A stretch of DNA of 64,000 nt from ANME-2 cluster archaeon (GTDB lineage: Archaea; Halobacteriota; Methanosarcinia; Methanosarcinales; Methanocomedenaceae). Within the stretch, counting starts at the first letter, position 1; the number at the start of each line of letters is the position of its first letter. A program made the translations under genes and the position numbers. Positions 26,310 to 35,239 of this stretch are shown here, piece by piece. The DNA lies in the NCBI GenBank assembly GCA_023544605.1, contig JAMJFQ010000001.1, positions 1 through 64,000 of the forward strand, in the 5' to 3' direction. The notes below the pieces were generated by a model. The model was not told the origin of the DNA and did no database searches. It was given only the letters and a program-made list of their open reading frames with translations.

Positions 26310-29168
26310 CTATGATGCCTCATTTTTGCACTGTATACTTTCTAAGATTTCCTGTGCACTAGTTTCATCGATATTTACAAGCCAGGAAGTGTAGAGAATA
26401 TCATTTTCATTACAGAACCATGAAAATGCATAATTGTAATTTCCGTTACCAGAGGATGTTTTTACTTTATACCCCCAGTCGAAACCATCCATCATAACTT
26501 CTCCTTCTTCCAGTAATGCGGTTTTTGCATTGTCTTTCATGTTTAGTATGATATTCTCTTTTTGCTCGATGCTAAACGGGAGGTCAGGAAGTGGAATTGC
26601 AAGGATTGAGAACTGCGAATGGTCTTGAGTGTAAAAAGCTTTCATGAAGACATTGCGTGTACGGTGGTCAACATTGATCTGTGCAACATTTTGAGTCCAT
26701 GTTCTATCAAGTCCTATAGTGCAATCAATAAAATTCAATTCGATATGGTCATCGTATCTTTTGGTCAAATTCGTAAACGGTGGAGTGATGATCTGATCAA
26801 ATCTATCATTCACGTATTCACCAAGCGCATCCAGGGGTTTATCTGTATTTTGATAGTAAATCGTATTTCTTGCAGTTGTAAATTCAAGAATTGGGTGGTC
26901 GTCAGTATTGATCGTGTTACCGGCAAATTCCTGTACGCTCTTGTCTGATAACCTGTAAGGGACGATCATCTGGTATAATAATCTGTATTTACCTTGTGTC
27001 ACAAGCACATCAGACATCATTTCAAAGTCAGACCTGATATTAGTATTTGAAGCTATATGGTCCCTTATTCGACCGTAATCATATTCAATCGGTTCTGTTG
27101 AGCCAACAATGACTGCATCGTAACCTACTATCCAGAGTGCAGTGTGCGGGAAAACGCTCTCAAAGGTTGCAAGGAAAATCTTGAAATCTTCGTTGTCCGT
27201 TTCATAGAGCGGTATCCACTGGCAGAAAATGCCTCCTCTTTTTAGATCATCCTTTGCAATTTCATACATCTCTTTTGTAAACAACCCACCTTCACCACTG
27301 AGCCAGATATTTGATGGTTGAGAGATGATCACATCATATTTTGTATCTTCGGATGCAAGAGTATTCCTGGCATCGTCAATAATAAGATTGATCCTGGGGT
27401 CATCCAGTGCATTGTTGTTATGGGAAGAGAAATGTTCTTTTGTTACATCTATTATGCGGGGATTGATCTCAATTATGTCGATCGTCTTTATCTCGTCGAA
27501 ATTCGTAATGGCGTCCAGTGTAAAGCCGCCACCAAGACCTATGAGCATAACATCATCTATATTGGATCTCGCAAATAATGGTATGTAGGCGATCTGGTAT
27601 TCAGTAACAAGTTCAATGGGAACATCGCTTGATTCTGATTTACCATCAATCCTGAGCGCGATATATTCATCTTGTTTAACAACTGATACCAAGCCGTATA
27701 ATCCTTCTTCGTAATGTATGAGCTCTATGGAATCTTTTGAGTATTTCCAGGCTTCAACATCAGGCATTTGGGTACCATGATAGTATGCACCCGCAAAGAG
27801 CGGATTTATTGTTACCGTTGCAAGGTAAATGCAGAGTAAGATAGATGATGCTGCAAGTGGGTAGAATTTTGTCTTCCATTTTTGTTCAGAGTTGGTAAAG
27901 ATCAGTAATGCGATGATAATACTGATCGCAGCACCAATGGCACCCGTTTTTGTGATGCCGATAGTGGGGATCAAAATAAAGGTTGCAAAGAATGTACCAA
28001 ATATCGCGCCAAAGGTATTTGTGGTGTATATAACGCCAATGTCTGTACCTACACATTTGAACTTTTTGGATATGATCCTGCTGACAATGGGCATGGTTGT
28101 GCCCATGAGTGTTGTGGGGATCAGTGTGATCAGGAAGATCACAATAAGTAAGGATATAATAAAGGGATAGAATGAGTTGAAATTATGATAGAGCGTAAGG
28201 TAGAGGGTGTCAAGTTTATCGATGAAAAAGAGCATAAAGATCACAAAGAGGCCTATCCCAAGTTCGATAAAAGCAAAGGTCGTGATCGGGTAATTGATCT
28301 TGTGCATGTACTTACTCATTATAAAACTGCCAATAGAGAGTCCTATGAGGAAGGATGCAGTGATAATGGAAAGTGCATATATGCTTGTGCCGAAAGTGAG
28401 GGATAAGAATCGGATCCAGACAATTTCTGCACTTAGAGCGGCAAAACCTGAGAGGAAAAAGGCCAGAAATACTACCCTTTCGGTCTTATCAAGGCCGCTG
28501 TTTATTATTTTACCATTTGTTTTTCCATTTCTATTCGTATCAGGAATACTCCAGTCGAAATCCTTGCATATTGTATAGAGGTAAATGCCTAACAATATGT
28601 TAATCGAAGCTGTTAACATAATGGTCTTGTTTATCCCTATCGCAGGCAGAAGTATGAAACCTGCTCCAAGAGCGCCTATAGCAGCAAAGATAGTGTCAAT
28701 GGAATATACTATTCCAACGTCTTCTCCTATTGTTTTTATCCTATGGGCATAGATACGGTTCATGATCGGGAATGAACCTCCAATTAAACTTGTAGGTATG
28801 ATCAGGACAACGAATGACAGGACAAAGAGCATGATGCTCATAAAAGGAGTGGCATGAAAAACATCATGGATCAATACATACGGTATTGGAAGCAGTTTAA
28901 ACATGAGAATAACGAAAAGTGCGGATATACCCAATGCTGTCGTGACATATGCTAACAACCTGACAGGGTTTCTGCTTTTATCTGCATATTCACCCAGTAC
29001 ATAGCTTCCAAGTGCAAGCCCTGCCATGAAGCAGGAGATTACAGCTCCGGTTGCCTGTATGGATGTACCGAATACGTAGGAAAAATTCTTTATCCAGCTT
29101 ATTTGGTAGATCAGCGATGCCATATTTATCATGGCAAAAACGAGCAGGATTAGTCTAACGTTTTTCAT
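26310..29168 (-). CDS. MFS transporter / spermidine-synthase-like fusion protein
   Basis: A 952-residue protein with a long membrane part (about twelve to fourteen helices, residues 1-460) in two related halves, each starting with a segment like ALSAEIVWIRFLSLTFGTSI. A soluble domain with the spermidine-synthase Rossmann fold follows: VMLIGLGGGFTLDAITNF, DIIEINPRII, NLIIDDARNTL. The step that carries the catalytic Asp in true spermidine synthases reads VIISQPSNIWL here, so aminopropyl transfer is doubtful. The last 180 residues are an extra domain with no match I know. I prefer the ATG at 29168; a GTG at 29177 is possible. Confidence 0.82.
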   Translation of the reverse strand: MKNVRLILLVFAMINMASLIYQISWIKNFSYVFGTSIQATGAVISCFMAGLALGSYVLGEYADKSRNPVRLLAYVTTALGISALFVILMFKLLPIPYVLIHDVFHATPFMSIMLFVLSFVVLIIPTSLIGGSFPIMNRIYAHRIKTIGEDVGIVYSIDTIFAAIGALGAGFILLPAIGINKTIMLTASINILLGIYLYTICKDFDWSIPDTNRNGKTNGKIINSGLDKTERVVFLAFFLSGFAALSAEIVWIRFLSLTFGTSIYALSIITASFLIGLSIGSFIMSKYMHKINYPITTFAFIELGIGLFVIFMLFFIDKLDTLYLTLYHNFNSFYPFIISLLIVIFLITLIPTTLMGTTMPIVSRIISKKFKCVGTDIGVIYTTNTFGAIFGTFFATFILIPTIGITKTGAIGAAISIIIALLIFTNSEQKWKTKFYPLAASSILLCIYLATVTINPLFAGAYYHGTQMPDVEAWKYSKDSIELIHYEEGLYGLVSVVKQDEYIALRIDGKSESSDVPIELVTEYQIAYIPLFARSNIDDVMLIGLGGGFTLDAITNFDEIKTIDIIEINPRIIDVTKEHFSSHNNNALDDPRINLIIDDARNTLASEDTKYDVIISQPSNIWLSGEGGLFTKEMYEIAKDDLKRGGIFCQWIPLYETDNEDFKIFLATFESVFPHTALWIVGYDAVIVGSTEPIEYDYGRIRDHIASNTNIRSDFEMMSDVLVTQGKYRLLYQMIVPYRLSDKSVQEFAGNTINTDDHPILEFTTARNTIYYQNTDKPLDALGEYVNDRFDQIITPPFTNLTKRYDDHIELNFIDCTIGLDRTWTQNVAQINVDHRTRNVFMKAFYTQDHSQFSILAIPLPDLPFSIEQKENIILNMKDNAKTALLEEGEVMMDGFDWGYKVKTSSGNGNYNYAFSWFCNENDILYTSWLVNIDETSAQEILESIQCKNEAS

Positions 29169-29230
29169 TTTCCACACATCTTGGTCCGAAGATTATAATT
29201 CGGATGGTTTGTGGGATTATACTATATTAG

Positions 29231-29245
29231 GTTAACGCCGTTAAC
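29231..29245. promoter_or_regulatory. 15-bp palindrome in divergent promoter region
   Basis: GTTAACGCCGTTAAC is symmetric about its central base, with 7-bp arms. It lies 62 bp upstream of the MFS fusion gene and next to a minus-strand TATA-like run (TAATATAGTATAAT). A dimeric regulator bound here could block or activate that promoter. It is 168 bp from the SPOUT gene on the other side. Confidence 0.4.
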
Positions 29246-29375
29246 ACTCGATGATGGTGTTGTGGCATAAAAAATTAAAACAATCAAAACAGCATTGTCA
29301 TTTCATTACATTTAGCATAATTTACCCAATTTGTACCAGACTTAATGGTATCTCAAGGACTGAAAGTGCCAAACA

Positions 29376-29384
29376 CTTATATAC
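29376..29384 (+). promoter_or_regulatory. Putative TATA box for the ribosomal superoperon
   Basis: CTTATATAC with a BRE-like CCAAAC just upstream, 29 bp before the ATG at 29414. A start about 25 bp downstream gives an almost leaderless mRNA for the SPOUT gene. It is the best promoter I see for the run 29414-42349. Confidence 0.55.
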
Positions 29385-29413
29385 TGCAACCGCATCATTT
29401 GCGGAAAGTATAG

Positions 29414-30307
29414 ATGATACCTTCACCAGCGATCAAACAACAGTCAGACCTGACAATTCTCATACCATCATCCCTGACATCAGAGACAAGGGATGAGAGG
29501 ATAAGGACATACAAGGTCGGCCAGATCGCCAGGGCGGCATCGGTGTTTCGGGTCAGTAAGATAATCATCTACCGCGACCCCCAGTTCGATGATAGCAGGT
29601 TCATTGACCTGCTGTTGAGATATGCAGAAACTCCACAGTATCTGCGAAAACATCTATTCCCGCTCCAGAAGGAACTTAAGTACGCCGGAATATTACCTCC
29701 GCTGCGTACTCAACATCATCCAAAAGCATCAAGATCATCTGATCTCAGCGATGGAGAATTCCGCGTTGGGGTCGTGGTCCCCGGACCAAAGAAGAGCGAG
29801 AAAAAAGTCGGATCTGACGCAGGCACATGGGTCGATATCGGAATCGATAGCCCGGTTCCCATCAAGTCCTCCCTTCGGGGGGTGCAAATGGGCAAGCGTG
29901 TTAATGTCAGGATCTTTTCGCGACGACCGATACAAGGTGAACTTGTAGAAACGGACGACATCCCTCTCTATTGGGGATACCGAACAATAGTGGAAAATAG
30001 CCTTGCAGGGGCACTGGATAACATATCCAGACAGGATACCCTGATGTTGGCCACCTCACGAAAGGGAAAGGTACTTGATACCCCAGCCCTCGAGGAATTG
30101 GGCAGACAGGTGAGGTTAAAATCACATACTGTTGTGGTATTCGGATCTCCCAGTGAGGGCGTGGAGTCTATATTAGCACGAGATGGCATAGACCTCTCAA
30201 AATTTCAGTGTGAATCACTGAATACCGTACCCGGTCAGGGCACAGCAACAGTACGGACAGAAGAGGCCGTATGGGTGACACTGTCTCTGTTGAACCTGGT
30301 CAGGTAG
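29414..30307 (+). CDS. SPOUT-type putative RNA methyltransferase (RNA uridine N3 methyltransferase family)
   Basis: A 297-residue protein of the family formerly called DUF171, homologous to human SPOUT1/C9orf114. It has TYKVGQIARAASVFRVSKIIIYRD near residue 35, LRKHLFPLQKELKYAGILPPL, GYRTIVENSL and the C-terminal knot region VVVFGSPSEGVESIL. The methyl acceptor in archaea is not proved. It stands directly before rpl3 in many archaeal genomes, as here with a 61-bp gap, and probably acts on rRNA. Confidence 0.88.
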   Translation: MIPSPAIKQQSDLTILIPSSLTSETRDERIRTYKVGQIARAASVFRVSKIIIYRDPQFDDSRFIDLLLRYAETPQYLRKHLFPLQKELKYAGILPPLRTQHHPKASRSSDLSDGEFRVGVVVPGPKKSEKKVGSDAGTWVDIGIDSPVPIKSSLRGVQMGKRVNVRIFSRRPIQGELVETDDIPLYWGYRTIVENSLAGALDNISRQDTLMLATSRKGKVLDTPALEELGRQVRLKSHTVVVFGSPSEGVESILARDGIDLSKFQCESLNTVPGQGTATVRTEEAVWVTLSLLNLVR

Positions 30308-30368
30308 GGTTGCAGCGTTAATACATCGCGATAGAAATGCATATTCCAGGAGATAAAGGAGGAAAACA

Positions 30369-31385
30369 ATGGCAAACGTACATAGACCAAGGCGAGGTTC
30401 ACTGGCTTTCAGTCCCAGAAAAAGGGCAAAGAGTCAGGTGCCTACGGTAAGATCTTGGTCCACAAGTAATGGAGAGCCCAAAATGGGCGGTTTTGCAGGA
30501 TATAAGGTCGGTATGAGCCATGTGATAATGATGGATGATATGCCGAAAAGCCTTACAGCAGGCATGGAGATATCAGTACCGGTAACAGTGCTTGAAGTAC
30601 CCGCCATGAAGATAGCCGCTGTCAGGGCATACAGTAAAAAGGGACCTTACGGCACAAAGATATTGGGTGAGGCAATATCCAATGAACTTGACCCGATACT
30701 GGACCGTAAACTTTTCAGACCTAAAAAAGCCAACCCGGAAAAAGGTCTCGCCAGTATTGAGAAACTGGTGGAAGAGGGAGCTGTGGAAAATATTCATGTT
30801 ATTTCTTATACCCTGCCATCCCTGTTATCAGGAGTACCGACGAAAAAACCTGATGTGATGGAGAACAGGATTGTTGGCGGAGACATGGCTGCGAGGTTTG
30901 AATATGCAAAATCCATTATGGGCAAGTCGGTAACAGTTTCTGATGTTTTTGATTCAGGTGACATTGTTGACACTTTAGCCATAACCAAGGGCAAAGGTAC
31001 ACAGGGGCCCGTTAAAAGATGGCATATCAACCTGATGAAAAACAAGCACAGCAGGCAGGGCAGTCTTCGGCAGGTAGGAACGCTGGGACCGTGGAACCCA
31101 TCCAGGGTTAGCTGGCGAGTACCCCAACTGGGCCAGACCGGTTACCACCAGAGGACAGAGTATAATAAACGCATTCTTAAAATCGGTGAGAATGTTGAAG
31201 AAGTAACTCCTGCAGGTGGATTCCTGAAATATGGGAAGTTGAACAACGAATATCTGCTGATCAAAGGCAGCGTCCCTGGTCCTAAAAAGCGTCTTATCAG
31301 GTTAAGACCGGCTATCAGGGCCGAAACCAGGAATACTGGAATGCCACAGATCACACACATCAGTGTGGAGTCCAAACAGGGGTGA
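30369..31385 (+). CDS. rpl3: 50S ribosomal protein uL3
   Basis: The 338-residue archaeal/eukaryotic-type uL3 begins ANVHRPRRGSLAFSPRKRA. The long loop that reaches towards the peptidyl transferase centre is recognisable as KGTQGPVKRWHINLMKNKHSRQGSLRQVGTLGPWNP. Full length. A GGAGGA site precedes the ATG, and it is 5 bp from rpl4. Confidence 0.98.
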   Translation: MANVHRPRRGSLAFSPRKRAKSQVPTVRSWSTSNGEPKMGGFAGYKVGMSHVIMMDDMPKSLTAGMEISVPVTVLEVPAMKIAAVRAYSKKGPYGTKILGEAISNELDPILDRKLFRPKKANPEKGLASIEKLVEEGAVENIHVISYTLPSLLSGVPTKKPDVMENRIVGGDMAARFEYAKSIMGKSVTVSDVFDSGDIVDTLAITKGKGTQGPVKRWHINLMKNKHSRQGSLRQVGTLGPWNPSRVSWRVPQLGQTGYHQRTEYNKRILKIGENVEEVTPAGGFLKYGKLNNEYLLIKGSVPGPKKRLIRLRPAIRAETRNTGMPQITHISVESKQG

Positions 31386-31390
31386 GATAG

Positions 31391-32149
31391 ATGAGCAAGG
31401 CAAAAATCATTGATTTAACAGGAGCACAAAAAGGCGAAATTGAGCTCCCTGACGTATTTGATGAGATCTACAGGCCGGACCTGATAAAAAAGGCAGTACT
31501 GGCTGCTCAGGCAAATAGGCTTCAGGTATACGGCCCCACGCCTTATGCCGGTATGCAGACTTCGGCACATAACGCGGGTCCGGGCAGAGGTTCTGCCAGG
31601 GTACCCAGGATAAAGAACGGTAACAGGGTTGCCCGGATACCCCAGGCAAGAGGCGGCAGGAAAGCCCATCCACCAAAGGTGGAAAAAGATTACTCTGAGA
31701 AGATAAACAAAAAAGAACGCTTAAAGGCCATAAATTCAGCGATAGCGGCCACTGGCAATATTGAACTTACAAAGCAGCGGGGACACAGGTTCGAAGCAGA
31801 ACTGCCAATAGTCGCTGTGGATGAGTTCCAGAATATCCAGACTACAAAAGAAGTAAAAGGATTCATGGAAACCATCAATGTGTACCAGGATGTCATGCGT
31901 GCCAAGAACGGCAAGCATATCAGAGCAGGCGGCGGCAAGAGGCGCGGTCGCAAGTATAAGCGACCCAAGAGTCTGCTCATCGTAGTGAGCCAGGATAATG
32001 GCATAGTACAGGCTGCACGGAACCTGCCTGGAGTGGATGTGGTAATGGTCAACAGATTGAATGCAGAACTACTGGCACCAGGAACCCATGCAGGCAGGCT
32101 GGCCATCTGGACCGAATCTGCCATACGTGCAATGGGGGGGGTGGCGTAG
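31391..32149 (+). CDS. rpl4: 50S ribosomal protein uL4
   Basis: The 252-residue archaeal uL4 lines the exit tunnel with its internal loop, seen as PYAGMQTSAHNAGPGRGSARVPRIKNG and RVARIPQARGGRKAHPPK. The globular part LLIVVSQDNGIVQAARNLPGVDVVMVNRLNAELLAPG is typical. The stop TAG is directly followed by the rpl23 ATG with no gap. Confidence 0.98.
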   Translation: MSKAKIIDLTGAQKGEIELPDVFDEIYRPDLIKKAVLAAQANRLQVYGPTPYAGMQTSAHNAGPGRGSARVPRIKNGNRVARIPQARGGRKAHPPKVEKDYSEKINKKERLKAINSAIAATGNIELTKQRGHRFEAELPIVAVDEFQNIQTTKEVKGFMETINVYQDVMRAKNGKHIRAGGGKRRGRKYKRPKSLLIVVSQDNGIVQAARNLPGVDVVMVNRLNAELLAPGTHAGRLAIWTESAIRAMGGVA

Positions 32150-32401
32150 ATGTCAGCCATCAAACATCCCTTTGTTACAGAGAAAGCGACCTACGATATC
32201 GAGGACAACAACAAACTGCAGTTCATAGTTGACATCAACGCTACCAAGGACCAGATAAAGCGGGAAATTGGAGAATTATACAATATCCCCATTATCAGCG
32301 TGAATACCATGATAACCATGAAAGGCAAGAAAAAGGCCATCGTTACCTTTGAAGGTGATACTACTGCCGGTGAGTTGGCCTCAAAACTTGGCATATTCTA
32401 A
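32150..32401 (+). CDS. rpl23: 50S ribosomal protein uL23
   Basis: The 83-residue archaeal uL23 sits at the tunnel exit and contacts SRP and SecY. KHPFVTEKATYDIEDNN, LQFIVDINATKDQIKREI and the C-terminal GKKKAIVTF segment are standard. The start ATG abuts the uL4 stop. Confidence 0.97.
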   Translation: MSAIKHPFVTEKATYDIEDNNKLQFIVDINATKDQIKREIGELYNIPIISVNTMITMKGKKKAIVTFEGDTTAGELASKLGIF

Positions 32402-32416
32402 GGAGAGGTGAAAGGT

Positions 32417-33130
32417 ATGGGAAAGAGAATAATCTCACAGAACCGAGGAAAAGGGACACCCACATACCGGGCACCCTCCCACAGGTTCAAAGCTGAACTG
32501 AAACATTTTAAAGTTGACAAAGACCAGACGGTCACTGGAGATGTCATTGAGATTCTGCATGACACTGCCAGGTCTGCCCCCATTGCGAGGGTGAAACTTG
32601 ATAACGGGGAAGAACGACTGATACTTGTCCCTGAAGGTATTGCAGTGGGACAGCAGATCTCCTGCGGGATATCTGCCGAGGTCAAGCCGGGCAATACATT
32701 GCCCCTGAGCGAGATACCTGAAGGTGTGCTGGTCTGTAACATTGAGAATAAGCCGGGGGACGGCGGACAGTTCGCCCGCTCAAGCGGCGTGTATGCTGTA
32801 CTGGTTGCCCATGATGTTGGCAAAAGTGTGGTGCAGCTTCCCAGTGGTGTGATGAAGTGGTTGAGTCCGCTGTGCAAGGCTACCATCGGAGTGGTGGCTG
32901 GCGGCGGCAGGACCGATAAACCCTTTGTCAAGGCTGGCAAGAAATATCATAAGCTCAAAACAAGGGCTGCAAAGTATCCCCGGGTATGTGGTGTGGCAAT
33001 GAACGCCATAGACCACCCCTTCGGAGGTGGCGGATGGCAGCACCCAGGAAGACCCACGACGGTGAGTAGAAGAGCGCCACCGGGCCGAAAGGTCGGTTCA
33101 ATAGCTGCAAGGCGAACAGGAAAGAGGTGA
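32417..33130 (+). CDS. rpl2: 50S ribosomal protein uL2
   Basis: The 237-residue archaeal uL2 contains GKRIISQNRGKGTPTYRAP at the start and the C-terminal GVAMNAIDHPFGGGGWQHPG, with the conserved His near the peptidyl transferase centre. I place the start at the ATG at 32417, because GGAGAGGTGA at 32402-32411 is a ribosome site for it; the GTG at 32408 lies within that site. Confidence 0.97.
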   Translation: MGKRIISQNRGKGTPTYRAPSHRFKAELKHFKVDKDQTVTGDVIEILHDTARSAPIARVKLDNGEERLILVPEGIAVGQQISCGISAEVKPGNTLPLSEIPEGVLVCNIENKPGDGGQFARSSGVYAVLVAHDVGKSVVQLPSGVMKWLSPLCKATIGVVAGGGRTDKPFVKAGKKYHKLKTRAAKYPRVCGVAMNAIDHPFGGGGWQHPGRPTTVSRRAPPGRKVGSIAARRTGKR

Positions 33131-33136
33131 GAAGGC

Positions 33137-33550
33137 ATGGCAAAGAAAACAACCACCAAACTCCCAAAGAGAAAAGGTGAATATACTTATCGCGGAAAGA
33201 CCGTTAATGAGCTCAAGACATTAAGCACTGAAGAGTTTTCCCAACTTATACCTGCAAGACAGCGCAGGACAATAAAACGCGGGCTTAGCGATGAACATAA
33301 AAAGATAATGCAGAAGATCAAGGATGGTGAGACATCCATCAGGACACATAGACGGGATATGATCATACTTCCCGATATGGTGGGTCTCAATCTGGAGATA
33401 TATAATGGAAAGAGCTTTGAGAAGGTCGAGGTCATTCCTGAGATGATGGGGCACTATTTCGGGGAATATTCCCTGACGCGCAAGCGAGTGAACCACGGGT
33501 CGGCCGGTGTAGGTGCTACCAAGTCCAGCAAGTTCGTACCTTTGAAGTGA
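33137..33550 (+). CDS. rps19: 30S ribosomal protein uS19
   Basis: The 137-residue uS19 has the archaeal N-terminal extension (GEYTYRGKTVNELKTLSTEEFSQL) and the core TIKRGLSDEHKKIMQKI, IRTHRRDMIILPDMVGL and YNGKSFEKVEVIPEMMGHYFGEYSLTRK. It binds the head of the 30S near the A and P sites. 6 bp after rpl2. Confidence 0.98.
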   Translation: MAKKTTTKLPKRKGEYTYRGKTVNELKTLSTEEFSQLIPARQRRTIKRGLSDEHKKIMQKIKDGETSIRTHRRDMIILPDMVGLNLEIYNGKSFEKVEVIPEMMGHYFGEYSLTRKRVNHGSAGVGATKSSKFVPLK

Positions 33551-33563
33551 TGGAGGAAAAAGG

Positions 33564-34019
33564 ATGTCAAGAATTCAATATTCAGTTCAAGCCGAACCGG
33601 AAACCTCATCCATTGCAATGGGACACGAACTACACATCTCACCCAGGCATTCCAGGGAGATATGCAGGGCTATTAAGGGTATGAAGACCGAGCGTGCAAA
33701 GCAGTATCTTGAGGGAGTTATTGCCCTCAAACAAGCAGTACCGTTCAAGCGGCACAATGATAGTATGGGGCATCGCAGGGGTCCCATGGCTGCCGGCAGG
33801 TACCCCCAGAAAGCTGCCAAAGAATTCATCAAGATTCTGGTAAATGCAGAGGCTAATGCTGAATATAAGGGGCTTGATCCCCTGCGGATGAAGATCAGCC
33901 ACATTTCCATTAAAAAAGGACGTGTGATACTGGGTTACCGGCCCAGAGCACGAGGCAGCTCTTCTCCCAAGAATACAGAAACAGTGAACGTAGAAGTGAT
34001 ACTACAAGAGGTGCAGTGA
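33564..34019 (+). CDS. rpl22: 50S ribosomal protein uL22
   Basis: The 151-residue archaeal uL22, with SPRHSREICRAIKGMKTERAKQYLEGVIALKQAVPF, the loop HRRGPMAAGRYPQKAAKEFIKILVNAEANAEYKGL and a C-terminal basic segment. It lines the exit tunnel. A GGAGG site precedes the ATG. The stop lies 2 bp before the uS3 ATG. Confidence 0.98.
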   Translation: MSRIQYSVQAEPETSSIAMGHELHISPRHSREICRAIKGMKTERAKQYLEGVIALKQAVPFKRHNDSMGHRRGPMAAGRYPQKAAKEFIKILVNAEANAEYKGLDPLRMKISHISIKKGRVILGYRPRARGSSSPKNTETVNVEVILQEVQ

Positions 34020-34021
34020 AC

Positions 34022-35026
34022 ATGGGAATTGAGAGAAAGTTCGTACAGGATGGACTGACCAAAGCAAGGATCAACGAGTATTTCACCAAGCAATTAGAAC
34101 GTGCCGGATACGGTGGAATGGTCATGAACCGCACACCCATGGGCACCCAGATAACGCTTATTGCAGAGAAACCAGGGATGGTCATTGGTAAAGGTGGTAA
34201 GACCATACAGCGCCTGACCAGGGACATGTCATATATTTTCAATGTGGACAATCCCCAGATAGAGGTTCAGGAGGTAAAAGTACCTGAACTTAATGCCCAG
34301 ATGATGGCTAACCGCCTCGCAAATGCTCTGGAGAGAGGCTGGTATTTCAGGAAGGCAGGTCACAATATGCTGCGCCGTATCATGGATTCGGGAGCACTGG
34401 GGTGTCAGATCATAATTTCTGGAAAACTCACCGGTCCTCGGTCCAGGGTTTCCAAGATGGTTGATGGTTATATCAAACATGCAGGCAAACCTGCTGAGGA
34501 ACTGGTGGATTCGGGTTATGCCATGGCAGTGAAGAAATTAGGCGCTATCGGTTGCTGTGTACGCATCGTACCACCGGGCACCGTACTTCCCGGCAAGTTC
34601 CATATGCTAAAAGAGGCGGCTCCTGAAATAACTGAAGCTACCCAAGCCGAGGTCAAGGAAGATATCAAAGTGGTAGTAGAAAAGGCTCCTGAGAAAAAGG
34701 AATCTGAAATGACCAATATCCGGCAGGTTGGCAGTATATGGGAGCACAGGCATGATAACATGGACTGGCATCCAATGTCCAGACCACACACATCACCTGC
34801 AGTGACTCAACCAGAAGTGACTGTGGAAACACAACCAGAAGCACAGCCCCAAGAAGTGGAAGCGACGAAAGCTACTCCAGTGGAAACTGCAGCTCAGCCT
34901 GACACCGAAACACCAGTGGGCGAGCAGGTGCGTGTCCATAATGGTGTTGAAGAACACAAGCATGACGGCTATGATTACTGGCATCCTGTCAAAAGGATGC
35001 ACAAGGCCGAAGAGGATGATGCGTGA
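34022..35026 (+). CDS. rps3: 30S ribosomal protein uS3 with long His-rich C-terminal tail
   Basis: The 334-residue uS3 has a normal core: the KH domain IAEKPGMVIGKGGKTIQRLTRDM, then RRIMDSGALGCQIIISGKLTGPRSR, and GCCVRIVPPGTVLPGKFHM ending near residue 198. An additional tail of about 130 residues follows, rich in Glu, Gln, Pro and Thr. Two copies of a His/Trp motif, WEHRHDNMDWHPMSRPH and EEHKHDGYDYWHPVKRMH, lie at about residues 240-256 and 308-325. The start is the ATG at 34022, chosen because GAGGTG at 34008-34013 is properly spaced for it, not for the GTG at 34016. Overlaps the uL29 start. Confidence 0.95.
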   Translation: MGIERKFVQDGLTKARINEYFTKQLERAGYGGMVMNRTPMGTQITLIAEKPGMVIGKGGKTIQRLTRDMSYIFNVDNPQIEVQEVKVPELNAQMMANRLANALERGWYFRKAGHNMLRRIMDSGALGCQIIISGKLTGPRSRVSKMVDGYIKHAGKPAEELVDSGYAMAVKKLGAIGCCVRIVPPGTVLPGKFHMLKEAAPEITEATQAEVKEDIKVVVEKAPEKKESEMTNIRQVGSIWEHRHDNMDWHPMSRPHTSPAVTQPEVTVETQPEAQPQEVEATKATPVETAAQPDTETPVGEQVRVHNGVEEHKHDGYDYWHPVKRMHKAEEDDA

Positions 35027-35226
35027 TGGCTATACTACGAGTGGATGAGATACGGAATATGAGTTCTGAAGAGAGACTTGATGAACTTGATACTCTTAAC
35101 GGCGAACTTATTCGTGAGCGCGCTATAGCTTCGGCTGGCGGTGCACCTGAGAATCCGGGCCGTATCGGCGAGATACTCAGGACCATAGCACGGATCAAGA
35201 CCATACAAAAAGAGATTGGAGAATAA
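35026..35226 (+). CDS. rpl29: 50S ribosomal protein uL29
   Basis: The 66-residue helical hairpin protein begins AILRVDEIRNMSSEERLDELDTL and contains the family NPGRIGEILRTIARIKT. It sits near the exit tunnel. The ATG at 35026 overlaps the last base of the uS3 stop. In many euryarchaea an eIF1/SUI1 gene follows; here Rpp29 follows directly. Confidence 0.95.
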   Translation: MAILRVDEIRNMSSEERLDELDTLNGELIRERAIASAGGAPENPGRIGEILRTIARIKTIQKEIGE

Positions 35227-35239
35227 TCGGAGGAAATAC

